Below, in pieces: positions 1-8,740 of a DNA stretch of 64,000 bases (position 1 is the first letter of the stretch; every line of letters begins with the position of its first letter). The notes under the pieces were generated by a model. It made no database searches, was not told the DNA's origin, and was given only the letters and a program-made list of their open reading frames with translations. A program made the translations under genes and the position numbers. The DNA lies in contig NZ_JAUVVF010000001.1 of assembly GCF_030604785.1 (NCBI RefSeq), positions 1 to 64,000 of the forward strand. Reading direction: 5' to 3'. Source of the stretch: Paracoccus sp. (in: a-proteobacteria). Lineage in GTDB: Bacteria; Pseudomonadota; Alphaproteobacteria; Rhodobacterales; Rhodobacteraceae.

Positions 1-882
1 GCGCTTGCCGATCCAGCGCAGGGCCTTCAGGCCGTTGCGGGTCTGGACCAGATCGCCTTCGCGCAATTCCTCGATCTTGACGGTGCCGCGGGCGGTCTCG
101 ATCAGCGTGCCGGCGGTGAAGCAGACGGCGTTGATCGCCTCGAAGTTCTGGAACGTCACGCGCGAGGGCACCGTGGTGCCGTTCTGCAGGGTGATCGTGC
201 CGAAGCTGACGGTGCCGTTCAAGACGGTCGGCAGGCCGATGATGCGATTGGCATTTGTGTTGTTGAACACGTTCGTGACACGATCGATGCCGGGTTCGAA
301 GGTCCCGTTATTGTTCATGTCGATGGTGACGTTCGACGTCAGAGTGACGGTCCAGTTGCCCTGCAGGTTCAGCGTGTCCCTGCCAGTGCCACCATCGATG
401 ATCATCGGGGCCCGATCCCCAGCTTTCTGCGCCAGTTCCGCATCGCTGAGCGTTGCCGTTGGATTGCCGCCCAGACGCACGAGGTCATTGCCGGAGCCCA
501 TGGTCACGCTGCGCCCGGCAGACAGTTCCAGGATCAGTGTGTCGTTTCCGGCGCCCATGTCGATGTCGGTGAAGGCGCTGCGGAACAGGCTGACCGAATC
601 GTTGCCGCCCTCCATCTGGATATCGTCAAACGCAATTGGCGGGTCTCCGGCAACCCGCCAGATCATGTTCGACGCGATCAGCGTGTCGTTCGCGGCGCCC
701 AGATCAATGCCCACGAAGCGGTTGCTGCCGCTGAACGTGCGGGTGCCGGCGCTGGTGCCGGTTCGCGTGATCGTCACGGTACCATGACGAAGGGGCGTGC
801 CATCCGCCGCTGTCCCGTTGCGCACGGTCACGCCCTGCGCGATCGTGCTGCTGTCAGAAACGGCGATGTCGTTGTTGCTCAT
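1..882 (-). CDS. Hint-domain (Hedgehog/intein-type) protein, C-terminus cut by the window
   Basis: The first 294 residues are visible and the frame runs off the left edge without a stop. The first 250 or so residues are low-complexity beta-rich sequence with repeated G-N-D style segments (GAANDTL, EGGNDS, GAGNDTL, GSGNDLV), resembling degenerate RTX or parallel-beta-roll repeats. A Hint module begins at Cys254 with CFTAGTLIETARGTV, followed by EELREGDLVQT and ALRWIGKR, the usual opening of the Hint domains common in Rhodobacteraceae. No Sec signal peptide is seen, which fits type I secretion of RTX-like proteins. The start is supported by GGGAG seven bases upstream of the ATG. The substrate and role are unknown. 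Whether the module self-cleaves cannot be judged because the distal Hint motifs lie outside the window. Confidence 0.8.
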   Translation of the reverse strand, partial: MSNNDIAVSDSSTIAQGVTVRNGTAADGTPLRHGTVTITRTGTSAGTRTFSGSNRFVGIDLGAANDTLIASNMIWRVAGDPPIAFDDIQMEGGNDSVSLFRSAFTDIDMGAGNDTLILELSAGRSVTMGSGNDLVRLGGNPTATLSDAELAQKAGDRAPMIIDGGTGRDTLNLQGNWTVTLTSNVTIDMNNNGTFEPGIDRVTNVFNNTNANRIIGLPTVLNGTVSFGTITLQNGTTVPSRVTFQNFEAINAVCFTAGTLIETARGTVKIEELREGDLVQTRNGLKALRWIGKR

Positions 883-1313
883 GGCAGGCTCCCATTTACA
901 CCGGAGTAAGAATTAAACCGCCCTGGGTCGAGATGGCCGCCCGGATGCCTTTCCGTCAACGAATGGGTCGTTAAACTGCTAAAAGGGATAGGCAGCTGGC
1001 CGACTGGATGGGTTCTTTCTCTAGAGCCCTGACAATGCGGGACAAAGTTCGATATCCCGTCGCCATTTGGCTGCGTTTCATGCCCGTGTGCGGGCGCGAA
1101 ACCGGGAAAGTCGGTAAAATGCCGTGCAAGTGATCTAACGCCGACCGCGTCGCTGCCGTTTTCGACTGCCGCTTCGTGGCGCCGCCCCCGATCAGGCCGT
1201 GCGTTAACCAGAATCAGGCGTCAGGGCCAGGCGGTTGCCTCTCCCCGCTGCCGACAGGCGAATGCCGGGGCGCGCCGGCCCCGGCATTGGATCTCCGCCA
1301 GAGCGCGCCGCGA
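883..1313. other. Intergenic region between the Hint protein and trpS
   Basis: This 431-base stretch lies downstream of trpS and upstream of the Hint gene, both on the minus strand. I find no convincing coding frame and no tRNA. The part near 900-1040 is less GC-rich and probably holds the Hint gene promoter, but no clear -35/-10 pair could be picked. The only clear structure is the hairpin at 1261-1288. Confidence 0.5.
1261..1288 (-). terminator. Stem-loop downstream of trpS
   Basis: A perfect 10-bp stem (AATGCCGGGG paired with CCCCGGCATT) encloses an 8-base loop, about 25 bases past the trpS stop. No T-tract follows on either strand, so it may be a weak or Rho-assisted terminator or a 3'-end stabiliser. 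Confidence 0.5.
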
Positions 1314-2348
1314 TCAGGCGCGGGTGCGGAGCAGGCCCATGATGTCCTTGGTCCGGTCAAGGATCGGACGGGCGATCGCCTCGGCCCGATCTGCGCCTTG
1401 GGTCAGGATGCGGTCGATCTGGGCGGGATCGGCCATGTATTCGGTCATGCGCCGGGTGATCGGCGACAAAGCCTCGACCGCGACCTCGGCCAAGGCTGGC
1501 TTGAAGGCGCCGAAGCCCTGACCCTCGAACCGTGCCAGGACCTGATCGGGCGTCTCGTCGGCAAGGGCGGCATAGATGTTGACCAGGTTGCGCGCCTCGG
1601 GGCGGTCCTTCAGACCGTCCATCTGGCCGGGCAGCGGATCGGCATCGGTGCGCGCCTTGCGGATCTTCTGCGCGATCGTGTCGGCATCATCGGTCAGGTT
1701 GATGCGGCTGGCATCCGACGGATCGGACTTGGACATCTTCTTCGACCCGTCGCGCAGCGACATGACGCGTGTGGCCACGCCCTCGATCAGCGGTTCGGTG
1801 ATCGGGAAGTGGTTCACCTTGTAATCGTGGTTGAACTTGGCCGCGATGTCGCGGGTCAGTTCCAGATGCTGCTTCTGGTCGTCGCCCACCGGAACGGCGG
1901 TCGCCTGATAGGTCAGGATGTCGGCCGCCATCAGCGCCGGATAGGCCAGAAGCCCGAGGCTCGCATTCTCGGAATTCTTGCCCGCCTTGTCCTTGAACTG
2001 CGTCATCCGGTACATCCAGCCGACGCGGGCGACGGTGTTGAACAGCCAGGCCATCTCGGCATGGGCGCTGACCTGGGACTGGTTGAACAGGACCGATTGC
2101 GCCGGGTCCACGCCGGCCGCCATGAAGGCCGCCGCGGCCTCGCGGATGCGGGCGCGCAGGGCGTCCGGGTCCTGCCAGACGGTGATCGCGTGCAGGTCGA
2201 CGATGCAATAGATCGTCTCGGCCTCGCCGCCCTGCAGGGCCGCGAAGCGCTTCAGCGCGCCGAGGTAATTGCCAAGCGTCAGCCCGCCCGAGGGCTGGAT
2301 GCCCGAAAAGATGCGCGGGCGGAAGGATGCGTTGATCGGGTCGGACAT
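1314..2348 (-). CDS. trpS: Tryptophanyl-tRNA synthetase
   Basis: 344 residues, normal for bacterial TrpS, a cytoplasmic class I aminoacyl-tRNA synthetase that charges tRNA-Trp. The class I HIGH-like signature appears as PSGGLTLGN at residues 19-27, and the KMSKS loop (KKMSKSD) has its core at residues 204-208. The start MSDPINASF was chosen because the family begins only a few residues before the [10 protein letters not shown] strand and an AAGG-rich Shine-Dalgarno precedes it. Longer in-frame extensions upstream have no family match. It is transcribed away from the divergent rhomboid-like gene at 2425. Confidence 0.96.
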   Translation of the reverse strand: MSDPINASFRPRIFSGIQPSGGLTLGNYLGALKRFAALQGGEAETIYCIVDLHAITVWQDPDALRARIREAAAAFMAAGVDPAQSVLFNQSQVSAHAEMAWLFNTVARVGWMYRMTQFKDKAGKNSENASLGLLAYPALMAADILTYQATAVPVGDDQKQHLELTRDIAAKFNHDYKVNHFPITEPLIEGVATRVMSLRDGSKKMSKSDPSDASRINLTDDADTIAQKIRKARTDADPLPGQMDGLKDRPEARNLVNIYAALADETPDQVLARFEGQGFGAFKPALAEVAVEALSPITRRMTEYMADPAQIDRILTQGADRAEAIARPILDRTKDIMGLLRTRA

Positions 2349-2424
2349 GAGCGGCCTGCCTTGGAATTTCCTGGCCCGTGGCTTAGCGGTTGGCCGATCC
2401 GTTCGCAACCGCCAAGGAAACCCC

Positions 2425-3132
2425 ATGCGTGACCCCTCGATGCTGACGCAATCGCCGCTGAACCCGCTGCCGCCGGTGATCTGGCTTCTGGCCCTGCCCA
2501 TCGTCGCGCTGGAGGCGGTCTTCGCGCTTGGCGCCTGGGGCGTGATCGGCGGCGCGCAGGGCGTGGGCCTGCGGCTGGAGACGATCCGCATGGCGGCCTT
2601 TCCGCCGGAACTGGCGCAGCGGATCTGGGCGCTTGGCATCGTCGATATCGGCCAGCTTTACCGAGCCTTCAGCTTCAGCTTCGTCCATGCGTCGCTGACG
2701 CACGCGCTGTTCGTGGTGGTCTTCACGCTGGCGCTTGGCAATATGGTCGCGCAGAATTTCCGTCCCTGGGCGGTGCTGGCGCTGTTCTTCGGATCGGCCA
2801 TCGGCGGCGCGCTGATCCATGCCGCGATCCTGCCGCTGATCGAGGCGCGCAATGCGCCCCTGATCGGGGGCTACCCAGCGGTTTACGGGCTGGTCGGCGC
2901 CTTCACCTTCCTGCTGTGGACGCGCCTGGCGGCGCAGAATGCGAACCGGATGCGGGCCTTCCTGCTGATCGGCACGCTCTTGCTGTTCCAGCTGGTCTTC
3001 GGGCTGCTTTACGGCGCGCAGGGCCATGGCTGGATCGCCGAGATCGCGGGCTTTGGCGTCGGTTTCCTGCTGTCCTTCCTGCTGGTCGATGGCGGCCTCA
3101 AGCGCGCGCTGGCGCAGATTCGCCAGCGTTAA
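2425..3132 (+). CDS. Rhomboid-family membrane protein lacking the catalytic Ser-His dyad
   Basis: 235 residues with about six hydrophobic segments and the rhomboid layout. The TM2 histidines are present in [11 protein letters not shown] (His88, His93). Where active rhomboids have G-x-S-x in TM4, this protein reads GGYPAVYG (148-155), so the serine position is Tyr150. Where TM6 carries the catalytic His it reads AEIAGF, giving Glu206. It is therefore predicted to be proteolytically inactive. From memory, related proteins of Rhodobacteraceae share the GxYPxVYG form, so this looks like a conserved pseudoprotease rather than a damaged gene. The start has AAGGAAA at the proper distance. Its stop shares the TTAA with the convergent murJ stop. 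A role in membrane-protein quality control or trafficking is only a guess. Confidence 0.8.
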   Translation: MRDPSMLTQSPLNPLPPVIWLLALPIVALEAVFALGAWGVIGGAQGVGLRLETIRMAAFPPELAQRIWALGIVDIGQLYRAFSFSFVHASLTHALFVVVFTLALGNMVAQNFRPWAVLALFFGSAIGGALIHAAILPLIEARNAPLIGGYPAVYGLVGAFTFLLWTRLAAQNANRMRAFLLIGTLLLFQLVFGLLYGAQGHGWIAEIAGFGVGFLLSFLLVDGGLKRALAQIRQR

Positions 3133-4652
3133 CCGCGCTTCAAGGCGGCTTTCAGCTCGGATGGCCGGTAGCCGCCGATCACGAAGGCCAGCGCGAAGTA
3201 AAGCGCCGCGCCCCCGAAGACCATGATCGCCAGCGCGGGGATGCGCGGCCAGTCGACCAGACCCTCGCGCAGGAACCACAGCGCCAGCGCCATCAGCGCC
3301 GAACAGGCCAGAAGCCGGGGCAGGGCGCGGCGCAGACGGGGATCGACGCGCACCGCCTCGCCCATCTTGCGGCTGCCCCACCAGAGCTGCGCCGCCATGA
3401 CCCAGGCCGCCAGCGTCGTGGCCAGGGCCGCCGCCAGAAAGCCGATCAGCGGCATCAGCCCGAAGGCCACGATCGCGTTCACGATCATCGAATGGACCGC
3501 ATAGCGGAAGGGCGTGCGCGTATCCTCGCGCGCGAAGTAAAGCGGTTGCAGGATCTTCTGCAGGACGAAGGCCGGCAGGCCAAGCGCATAGACCAGCAGC
3601 GCCGCCGCCGTCTGCTGCGTGTCGAAGGCGGTAAAGGCTCCGCGTTCGAACAGGGTGCTGACCATCGGTTCGGCGATCACCGCGATGGCAAAGGCGGCGG
3701 GCAGGGTCAGGAACAGGCCGAACTCGGTCGCCCGGTTGAAGGCCGCCTGACCGCCGGCCGCATCCCCGGCTTCGAGCCGCCGCGCCAGTTCGGGCAGCAG
3801 CACCACCGCCACCGCCGCCCCCACGATGCCAAGCGGCAATTGGTAAAGCCGGTCGGAATAGTTCAGCCACGAGATCGCGCCCTCGTAGCGCGAGGCTACC
3901 TGACGGCCCACCAGCAGGTTGATCTGGACCACGCCCCCGGCCAGAATGGCGGGCATGGCCACCCGCACAAGCCGCCGCATCTCGGGCGTCAGCCGGGGCA
4001 GGCGGGGCAGGAAGGTCCAGCCGTTGCGGCGCGCATCCCACCAGACCAGGCCAAGCTGCGCGATGCCGGTCAGGGGCGTGGCCCAGGCCAGCGTCAGGCC
4101 GATATCCCAGCCCATCACCCGCGCCAGCGCCATCGCGGCCAGAAACAGCAGGTTCAGCAGCACCGGCGCGGCGGCGGCGGCGGTAAAGCGGCCATTGGCG
4201 TTCAGCACCCCCGAGATCATCGCCGCAAGCGAGATCAGGAGGATATAGGGGAACATGATCCGGCCGTATTCAACCGCCAGATCGAAACGCGCATCGCCCT
4301 GAAACCCTGCCGCCATCAGCCAGACAAGGCCGGGCATCGCGATCATGCCAATGGCGGTCAGGACCAGCGTGCAGAAGAACAGCCCGTTGAAGGCGTCACG
4401 CGCGAAGCCCTCCGCCTCCTCCCGGTCGCCCAGCTTCTTCGAGAACATCGGCACGAAGGCCGTGTTGAAAGCCCCTTCGGCGAAAAACCGGCGGAACATG
4501 TTGGGCAAAGCCAGCGCGACGAAGAAGGCGTCGGATACAGTGCCGCTGCCCAGCCAGCGCGCCATCAGGATGTCGCGGGCAAAGCCCGTCAGCCGCGACA
4601 GGAAGGTCCAGCTTCCCACGGCGAGGAAGCCGCGCACCAGTCCGGTTCTCAT
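3129..4652 (-). CDS. murJ: Lipid II flippase MurJ
   Basis: 507 residues, the usual MurJ length, with about 13-14 hydrophobic segments across its length. The N-terminus shows the MurJ signature: GSWTFLSRLTGFARDILMA (TM1) and LPNMFRRFFAEGAFNTAFVP (TM2). MurJ is an inner-membrane MOP-superfamily transporter that flips lipid-linked peptidoglycan precursors. It begins three bases after the glnD stop, with AGAGG inside the glnD end, so the two are probably translated from one message. The lipoprotein gene at 7435-8643 is probably part of the same minus-strand operon. Confidence 0.96.
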   Translation of the reverse strand: MRTGLVRGFLAVGSWTFLSRLTGFARDILMARWLGSGTVSDAFFVALALPNMFRRFFAEGAFNTAFVPMFSKKLGDREEAEGFARDAFNGLFFCTLVLTAIGMIAMPGLVWLMAAGFQGDARFDLAVEYGRIMFPYILLISLAAMISGVLNANGRFTAAAAAPVLLNLLFLAAMALARVMGWDIGLTLAWATPLTGIAQLGLVWWDARRNGWTFLPRLPRLTPEMRRLVRVAMPAILAGGVVQINLLVGRQVASRYEGAISWLNYSDRLYQLPLGIVGAAVAVVLLPELARRLEAGDAAGGQAAFNRATEFGLFLTLPAAFAIAVIAEPMVSTLFERGAFTAFDTQQTAAALLVYALGLPAFVLQKILQPLYFAREDTRTPFRYAVHSMIVNAIVAFGLMPLIGFLAAALATTLAAWVMAAQLWWGSRKMGEAVRVDPRLRRALPRLLACSALMALALWFLREGLVDWPRIPALAIMVFGGAALYFALAFVIGGYRPSELKAALKRG

Positions 4653-4655
4653 GAA

Positions 4656-7412
4656 TCAAGCCTCTGCCCGTTTGGCCCCGTCGGCGATCGCCGCGCGCAG
4701 CTTCTTTTCCAGCGAGTCGCGCTTGGCGGCGCTGTGCAGCTTCAGCCCGAACATGTCCTTGACGTAGAAGCTGTCCACCACCTGCGCGCCGAATGTCGCG
4801 ATGACCGCGCTGACGATCTGGATGTGGTTCGCGGCAAGCGTCCGGGTCAGGTCGTAAAGCAGGCCGGGACGGTCGCGGGTATCCACCTCGATGATCGTGT
4901 AGATGTCGCTGCCCTCGTTGTCGAAGGTGATATGCGTCGGAAAGCGGAATTCGCGGTTGCGCTTCTTCGGCTTGTCGCGGGTCGCGAAGGCCTCGCGGGC
5001 GACGATTTCCCCCGCAAGGGTGCGCAGGATGGTCTGGCGCAGACGGGGCAGGCGATCCTCGGCAAAGGGGTGGCCCTCGGCGTCCTGCACCCAGAACACC
5101 GCCGTCGCATAGCCGTCGCGCGTCGTGTAGGTGCGCGCATCGACCACGTTCGCGCCCATCAGCGTCAGCGCGCCCGCCAGCCGCGAGAAGATCCCCGGAT
5201 GGTCGGCCAGAACAAAGGCCGCCTGCGTCGCGTCCCGGTCGGGATCGGCGCGCATCTCGATGCGGATCTCCTCGGGGGTGATCTGGTGCAGCATCTGGGC
5301 AAAGCTGGCCTGCGTGCGGGTGGTCAGGCCCGGCCAGTAGCTGTCGTAATGGCGTGCAAGCTCGGCCCTGATGTCGCGCGCATCCCAGCCCTTGGCGACC
5401 AGCATGTGGCGCAAGCTGCGCTTGGCCTCGGCCTGGCGGCGGTCGCGGTTCAGCTCCTCAAGCCCGTTTTCCAGCGCGGCGGCCGTTTCCTGATGCAGCT
5501 TGCGCAGCAGCGCGGCCTTCCAGTTGTTCCAGGTGCCCGGGCCGACGCCGCGGATGTCGCAGACCGTCAGGACCAGCAGCAGGTCCAGCCGCTTGCGGGT
5601 CTTCACGGCCTTGGCGAAGTCGCGCAGCGTGCGGGGATCGGCGATGTCGCGCTTCTGCGCCACATCCGACATCAGCAGGTGATGGCGCACCAGCCATTCG
5701 ACCGTGTCCACGTCATCCTGGGCGAAGCCGAACCGCGCCGCGATCCGCCGCGCGATCCGCGCGCCGAGGATCGAGTGATCCTCGGGCCGGCCCTTGCCGA
5801 TATCGTGCAGCAGCGTCGCCAGATAGAGGACCCGGCGGTTGATGCCACCCGCCTCCATGATCTCGGAGGACAGCGGCAGGTCCGAGGGATGCTCGCCCCG
5901 CTCGATCGCCGCCAGCGCCGCGACGCACTGGATCGAGTGCTCGTCCACCGTGTAGTGGTGATAATGGTTGAACTGCATCATCGCCACGACCGGCTCGAAT
6001 TCCGGGATGAAGGCGGCCAGCACGCCCAGTTCGTTCATCCGCCGCAACGCGCGTTCGGGATTGCCGTGCTTCAGCAGCAGGTCCATGAAGATGCGCGTGG
6101 CCTCGGGGTCGGATTGCACCTTCTCGTCGATCAGGTGCAGGTTCGCCGCCACCAGCCGCATCGCGTCGGGATGGATCAGGATGCCGGTGCGCAAGGCCTC
6201 TTCGAACAGGCGCAGGATGTTCAGCGGATCCGCCAGGAAAAGCGCCTCGTTCTCGTAGGACAGCCGCCCCTGCTGGTCGATGAACCCCGCCCGCATCTTG
6301 CGCCTGCGCCGGAACAGCCGCCCGAGGATCGGCGCGGTCCGCACGTGGCGGGTTTCCAGTTCGGTCAGGAAGACCCGGGTCAGCTCGCCCACGCGGGTGG
6401 CGTGGCGGAAGTAATCCTGCATGAAGAACTCGACCGCGCGCCGGGCCGGGCCATCGGCATAGCCCATGCGGCGCGCGACCTCGACCTGCATGTCGAAGGA
6501 CAGCACATCGACCGGACGACCGGCGATCAGATGCAGATGGCAGCGCACCGCCCAGAGGAAATCCTCGGCCTGCCAGAAGGCCAGATGCTCGTCGCGGGTG
6601 AAGACGCCCAGATCGACCAGCTCGACCGCCCGGTCCACGCGGTGGATGTATTTGGCGATCCAGTAGAGCGTCTGAAGGTCGCGCAAGCCCCCCTTGCCCT
6701 CCTTGACGTTGGGCTCCAGCACATAGCGCTGGCCGCCCTGCCGGGCATGGCGCGCGGCGCGTTCATCCAGCTTGGCCTCGATGAATTCGGGGATGGTGCG
6801 TTCGAACAGCTCGGACCACAACCGGTCGCGTAGGGTCAGCGCCAGCGGCGCATGGCCCGCCACCAGCCGGTTCTCGACCAGCGAGGTGCGGATCGTCATG
6901 TCCGCCTCGCCCAGTCGCAGGCAGTCGTCGATGCTGCGGATCGAATGGCCGATCTTCAGCTTCAGGTCCCACATCATGTAAAGCATCGATTCCACGACGC
7001 TTTCGGCCCAGGCCGTGATCTTCCAGGGCGTCAGGAACAGCAGGTCCACATCGGATGCGGGCGCCATCTCGGCCCGACCGTAGCCGCCCACCGCCAGCAC
7101 CGCCAGACGCTCGGAATCCGAGGTCGCCTTTTGCGGGTGCAGCCACACGGTCGCCACGTGATGCACCGCGATCACCGTGCTGTCGGTGACGGTGGCGATG
7201 GCGCGCACCATCTCGCGCGCGGCGCGGGGATTGCGGGCGAAATCGGCCTCGATCCCCGCCAGCGCGCGGGCGCGCGCCTCGGCGATCAGCGCGACGCTCT
7301 TGGCGCGGATCTGGCGCGGCTCGGTCTGGCCCTCCAGCGCCTCGTCCAGTGCCGCGCGCAGGTCCAGCGGGTCGGGCAGCGCATCGGGCGCGGCCTGCGG
7401 AATGGCGCTCAT
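4656..7412 (-). CDS. glnD: Bifunctional PII uridylyltransferase / uridylyl-removing enzyme GlnD
   Basis: 918 residues, typical of GlnD. In order: a nucleotidyltransferase motif GGYGRAEMAPASDVDLLF (109-126, acidic residues Asp121 and Asp123), an HD-type uridylyl-removing domain (LLHDIGKGRPEDHS near residue 535), and two C-terminal ACT glutamine-sensing domains (about 740-810 and 845-915). GlnD modifies PII proteins (GlnB/GlnK) according to glutamine level and so sets the cellular nitrogen response. It lies 22 bases downstream of the LpoA-like lipoprotein gene and 3 bases upstream of murJ on the same strand. Confidence 0.97.
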   Translation of the reverse strand: MSAIPQAAPDALPDPLDLRAALDEALEGQTEPRQIRAKSVALIAEARARALAGIEADFARNPRAAREMVRAIATVTDSTVIAVHHVATVWLHPQKATSDSERLAVLAVGGYGRAEMAPASDVDLLFLTPWKITAWAESVVESMLYMMWDLKLKIGHSIRSIDDCLRLGEADMTIRTSLVENRLVAGHAPLALTLRDRLWSELFERTIPEFIEAKLDERAARHARQGGQRYVLEPNVKEGKGGLRDLQTLYWIAKYIHRVDRAVELVDLGVFTRDEHLAFWQAEDFLWAVRCHLHLIAGRPVDVLSFDMQVEVARRMGYADGPARRAVEFFMQDYFRHATRVGELTRVFLTELETRHVRTAPILGRLFRRRRKMRAGFIDQQGRLSYENEALFLADPLNILRLFEEALRTGILIHPDAMRLVAANLHLIDEKVQSDPEATRIFMDLLLKHGNPERALRRMNELGVLAAFIPEFEPVVAMMQFNHYHHYTVDEHSIQCVAALAAIERGEHPSDLPLSSEIMEAGGINRRVLYLATLLHDIGKGRPEDHSILGARIARRIAARFGFAQDDVDTVEWLVRHHLLMSDVAQKRDIADPRTLRDFAKAVKTRKRLDLLLVLTVCDIRGVGPGTWNNWKAALLRKLHQETAAALENGLEELNRDRRQAEAKRSLRHMLVAKGWDARDIRAELARHYDSYWPGLTTRTQASFAQMLHQITPEEIRIEMRADPDRDATQAAFVLADHPGIFSRLAGALTLMGANVVDARTYTTRDGYATAVFWVQDAEGHPFAEDRLPRLRQTILRTLAGEIVAREAFATRDKPKKRNREFRFPTHITFDNEGSDIYTIIEVDTRDRPGLLYDLTRTLAANHIQIVSAVIATFGAQVVDSFYVKDMFGLKLHSAAKRDSLEKKLRAAIADGAKRAEA

Positions 7413-7434
7413 GCGGGGCGGGCCTTGCGGTGGA

Positions 7435-8643
7435 TCACGAGCCCAGGCCGCGCGCGTTGCGCGGCGCTGGGTCGATCACGACAAGCTGCCCGTTGCGGAT
7501 CGTGGCGACTGCAAGGCCGCGTTCGGACGTGCCGTCGCGGTTCAGCCGGAACAGCCCGCCCACACCGGAAAAACCCGAGCGCTGCGTCAGGCCGGTCGTG
7601 GTCAGGGCATTGCGCCGCCCCGACCGCGCCAGCGAGGCGACCGCCGCCGTGCCGTCATAGGCCAGGAAGGCCAGCGGATGCGGCGCCTCGCCATGGGATT
7701 GGCGATAGCGGGCCTCGAACTGAGCCATCAGCGTGGGATCGGGGATGGCGAACCAGCCCTCGGCCAGCTGCGGCATGCCCAGACGGTCGGCAGGCTGGTC
7801 CCACCGCGTCAGGCCCATCAGCTGCGTGGCCTGCGAGGTGACGCCGGCGCGCGCCAGGCTTTCGGTCAGATAGGGCAGCACCGCCTGGTTGTTGGCGGTC
7901 ATGAAGATCGCGTCCACCTGGCCCGAACGGGCGGCGCTGACGATGCGCGGCGCCGCGCTGTCGATTCCGGTGACCGAGACCGGGTGATCGACCCGTCCGG
8001 CCAGCCGCGCGCCCTTGCGGGCGACGGCCCGCTCGATGGCGCGGGCGCCAAGCTGGCCCGCGACGTCGTCCTCGGCCACCAGCAGGACGTTGCGCTTGCC
8101 CTGCGACAGCCCGTGCGAGACCAGCCGGTCTGCGATGTTCTCGAAGCTGTTGCCCAGGATGAAGACATTGCCGCCCGCGACCTGGGTGTTGTTCGAGAAG
8201 GACAGCACGTTGATGTTGCGCGGCAGCATGGCCCGCCCGACCGCATTGGCCGATTCCGCGAAAAGCGGTCCCAGGATGATCTGGGCGCCCGCATCGGCGG
8301 CAGCATTGGCCTGGGCCACGGCGGTTTCGGGGCTGGTGCCGCTGTCATAAACGCGCAGGTCGATCGCCGCGCCCTGCGCATCGGCGGCGGCCATCCGGCC
8401 CGCATTGCGCAGGCTGCGCGCCAACCAGTCCAGATCGGCCGAGCCCGAGCCGCCCGGAACAAGCAGCGCGACGCGCACCGGCTCTCCGGCGGTGATCATC
8501 TGCCCGGTTTCGGGCCCGCTGGCCTGTCCCAGCCCCCCGGTGGGCTCGCATGCGGCGAGAAACAGGCCCGAGATGATTGCGGCGCCCCGGATGAAAAGGC
8601 TGCGAAGACCGCTTGTGGTCCCGCTTGTCGCGGATGCAAACAT
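7435..8643 (-). CDS. Penicillin-binding-protein activator (LpoA-like) lipoprotein with type I periplasmic-binding fold
   Basis: 402 residues. A lipoprotein signal ends in LFLAAC, so the mature protein is probably acylated and periplasm-facing. The rest is a bilobed periplasmic-binding-protein-like domain (VRVALLVPGGSGSADLDWLA, LGPLFAESANAVG, WFAIPDPTLMAQFEARY), the fold of the LpoA C-terminal domain and of branched-chain amino acid binding proteins. There are no ABC permease genes nearby, and in alphaproteobacteria this rsmI-adjacent family is annotated as a PBP activator. I infer a role in peptidoglycan synthase activation; the partner is not visible. The start has AGGGGA upstream. It diverges from rsmI across 97 bases. 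Confidence 0.82.
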   Translation of the reverse strand: MFASATSGTTSGLRSLFIRGAAIISGLFLAACEPTGGLGQASGPETGQMITAGEPVRVALLVPGGSGSADLDWLARSLRNAGRMAAADAQGAAIDLRVYDSGTSPETAVAQANAAADAGAQIILGPLFAESANAVGRAMLPRNINVLSFSNNTQVAGGNVFILGNSFENIADRLVSHGLSQGKRNVLLVAEDDVAGQLGARAIERAVARKGARLAGRVDHPVSVTGIDSAAPRIVSAARSGQVDAIFMTANNQAVLPYLTESLARAGVTSQATQLMGLTRWDQPADRLGMPQLAEGWFAIPDPTLMAQFEARYRQSHGEAPHPLAFLAYDGTAAVASLARSGRRNALTTTGLTQRSGFSGVGGLFRLNRDGTSERGLAVATIRNGQLVVIDPAPRNARGLGS

Positions 8644-8740
8644 GTGAAAGTCCCCTGTTGATCGCGCATGAACGGCTTTGCGGCAAACTAGGCGCTTGGC
8701 CCAGCCTTGGCAATCGGCCCGCCGCAAGAAGGAAAACGCC

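Noticed and set aside
1176-2432. Plus-strand open frame covering trpS and part of the upstream gap
   Set aside because: Antisense to trpS with no homology; composition typical of a shadow frame.
2425-3132. Active rhomboid protease
   Set aside because: Ser and His of the catalytic dyad are replaced by Tyr150 and Glu206, so only the fold is claimed.
2916-6833. Very long open plus-strand frame of about 1300 codons antisense to murJ and glnD
   Set aside because: It lies opposite two certain genes, has the Arg/Gln/His/Gly-rich composition of an antisense frame in GC-rich DNA and no domain. It reflects the codon bias of the real genes.
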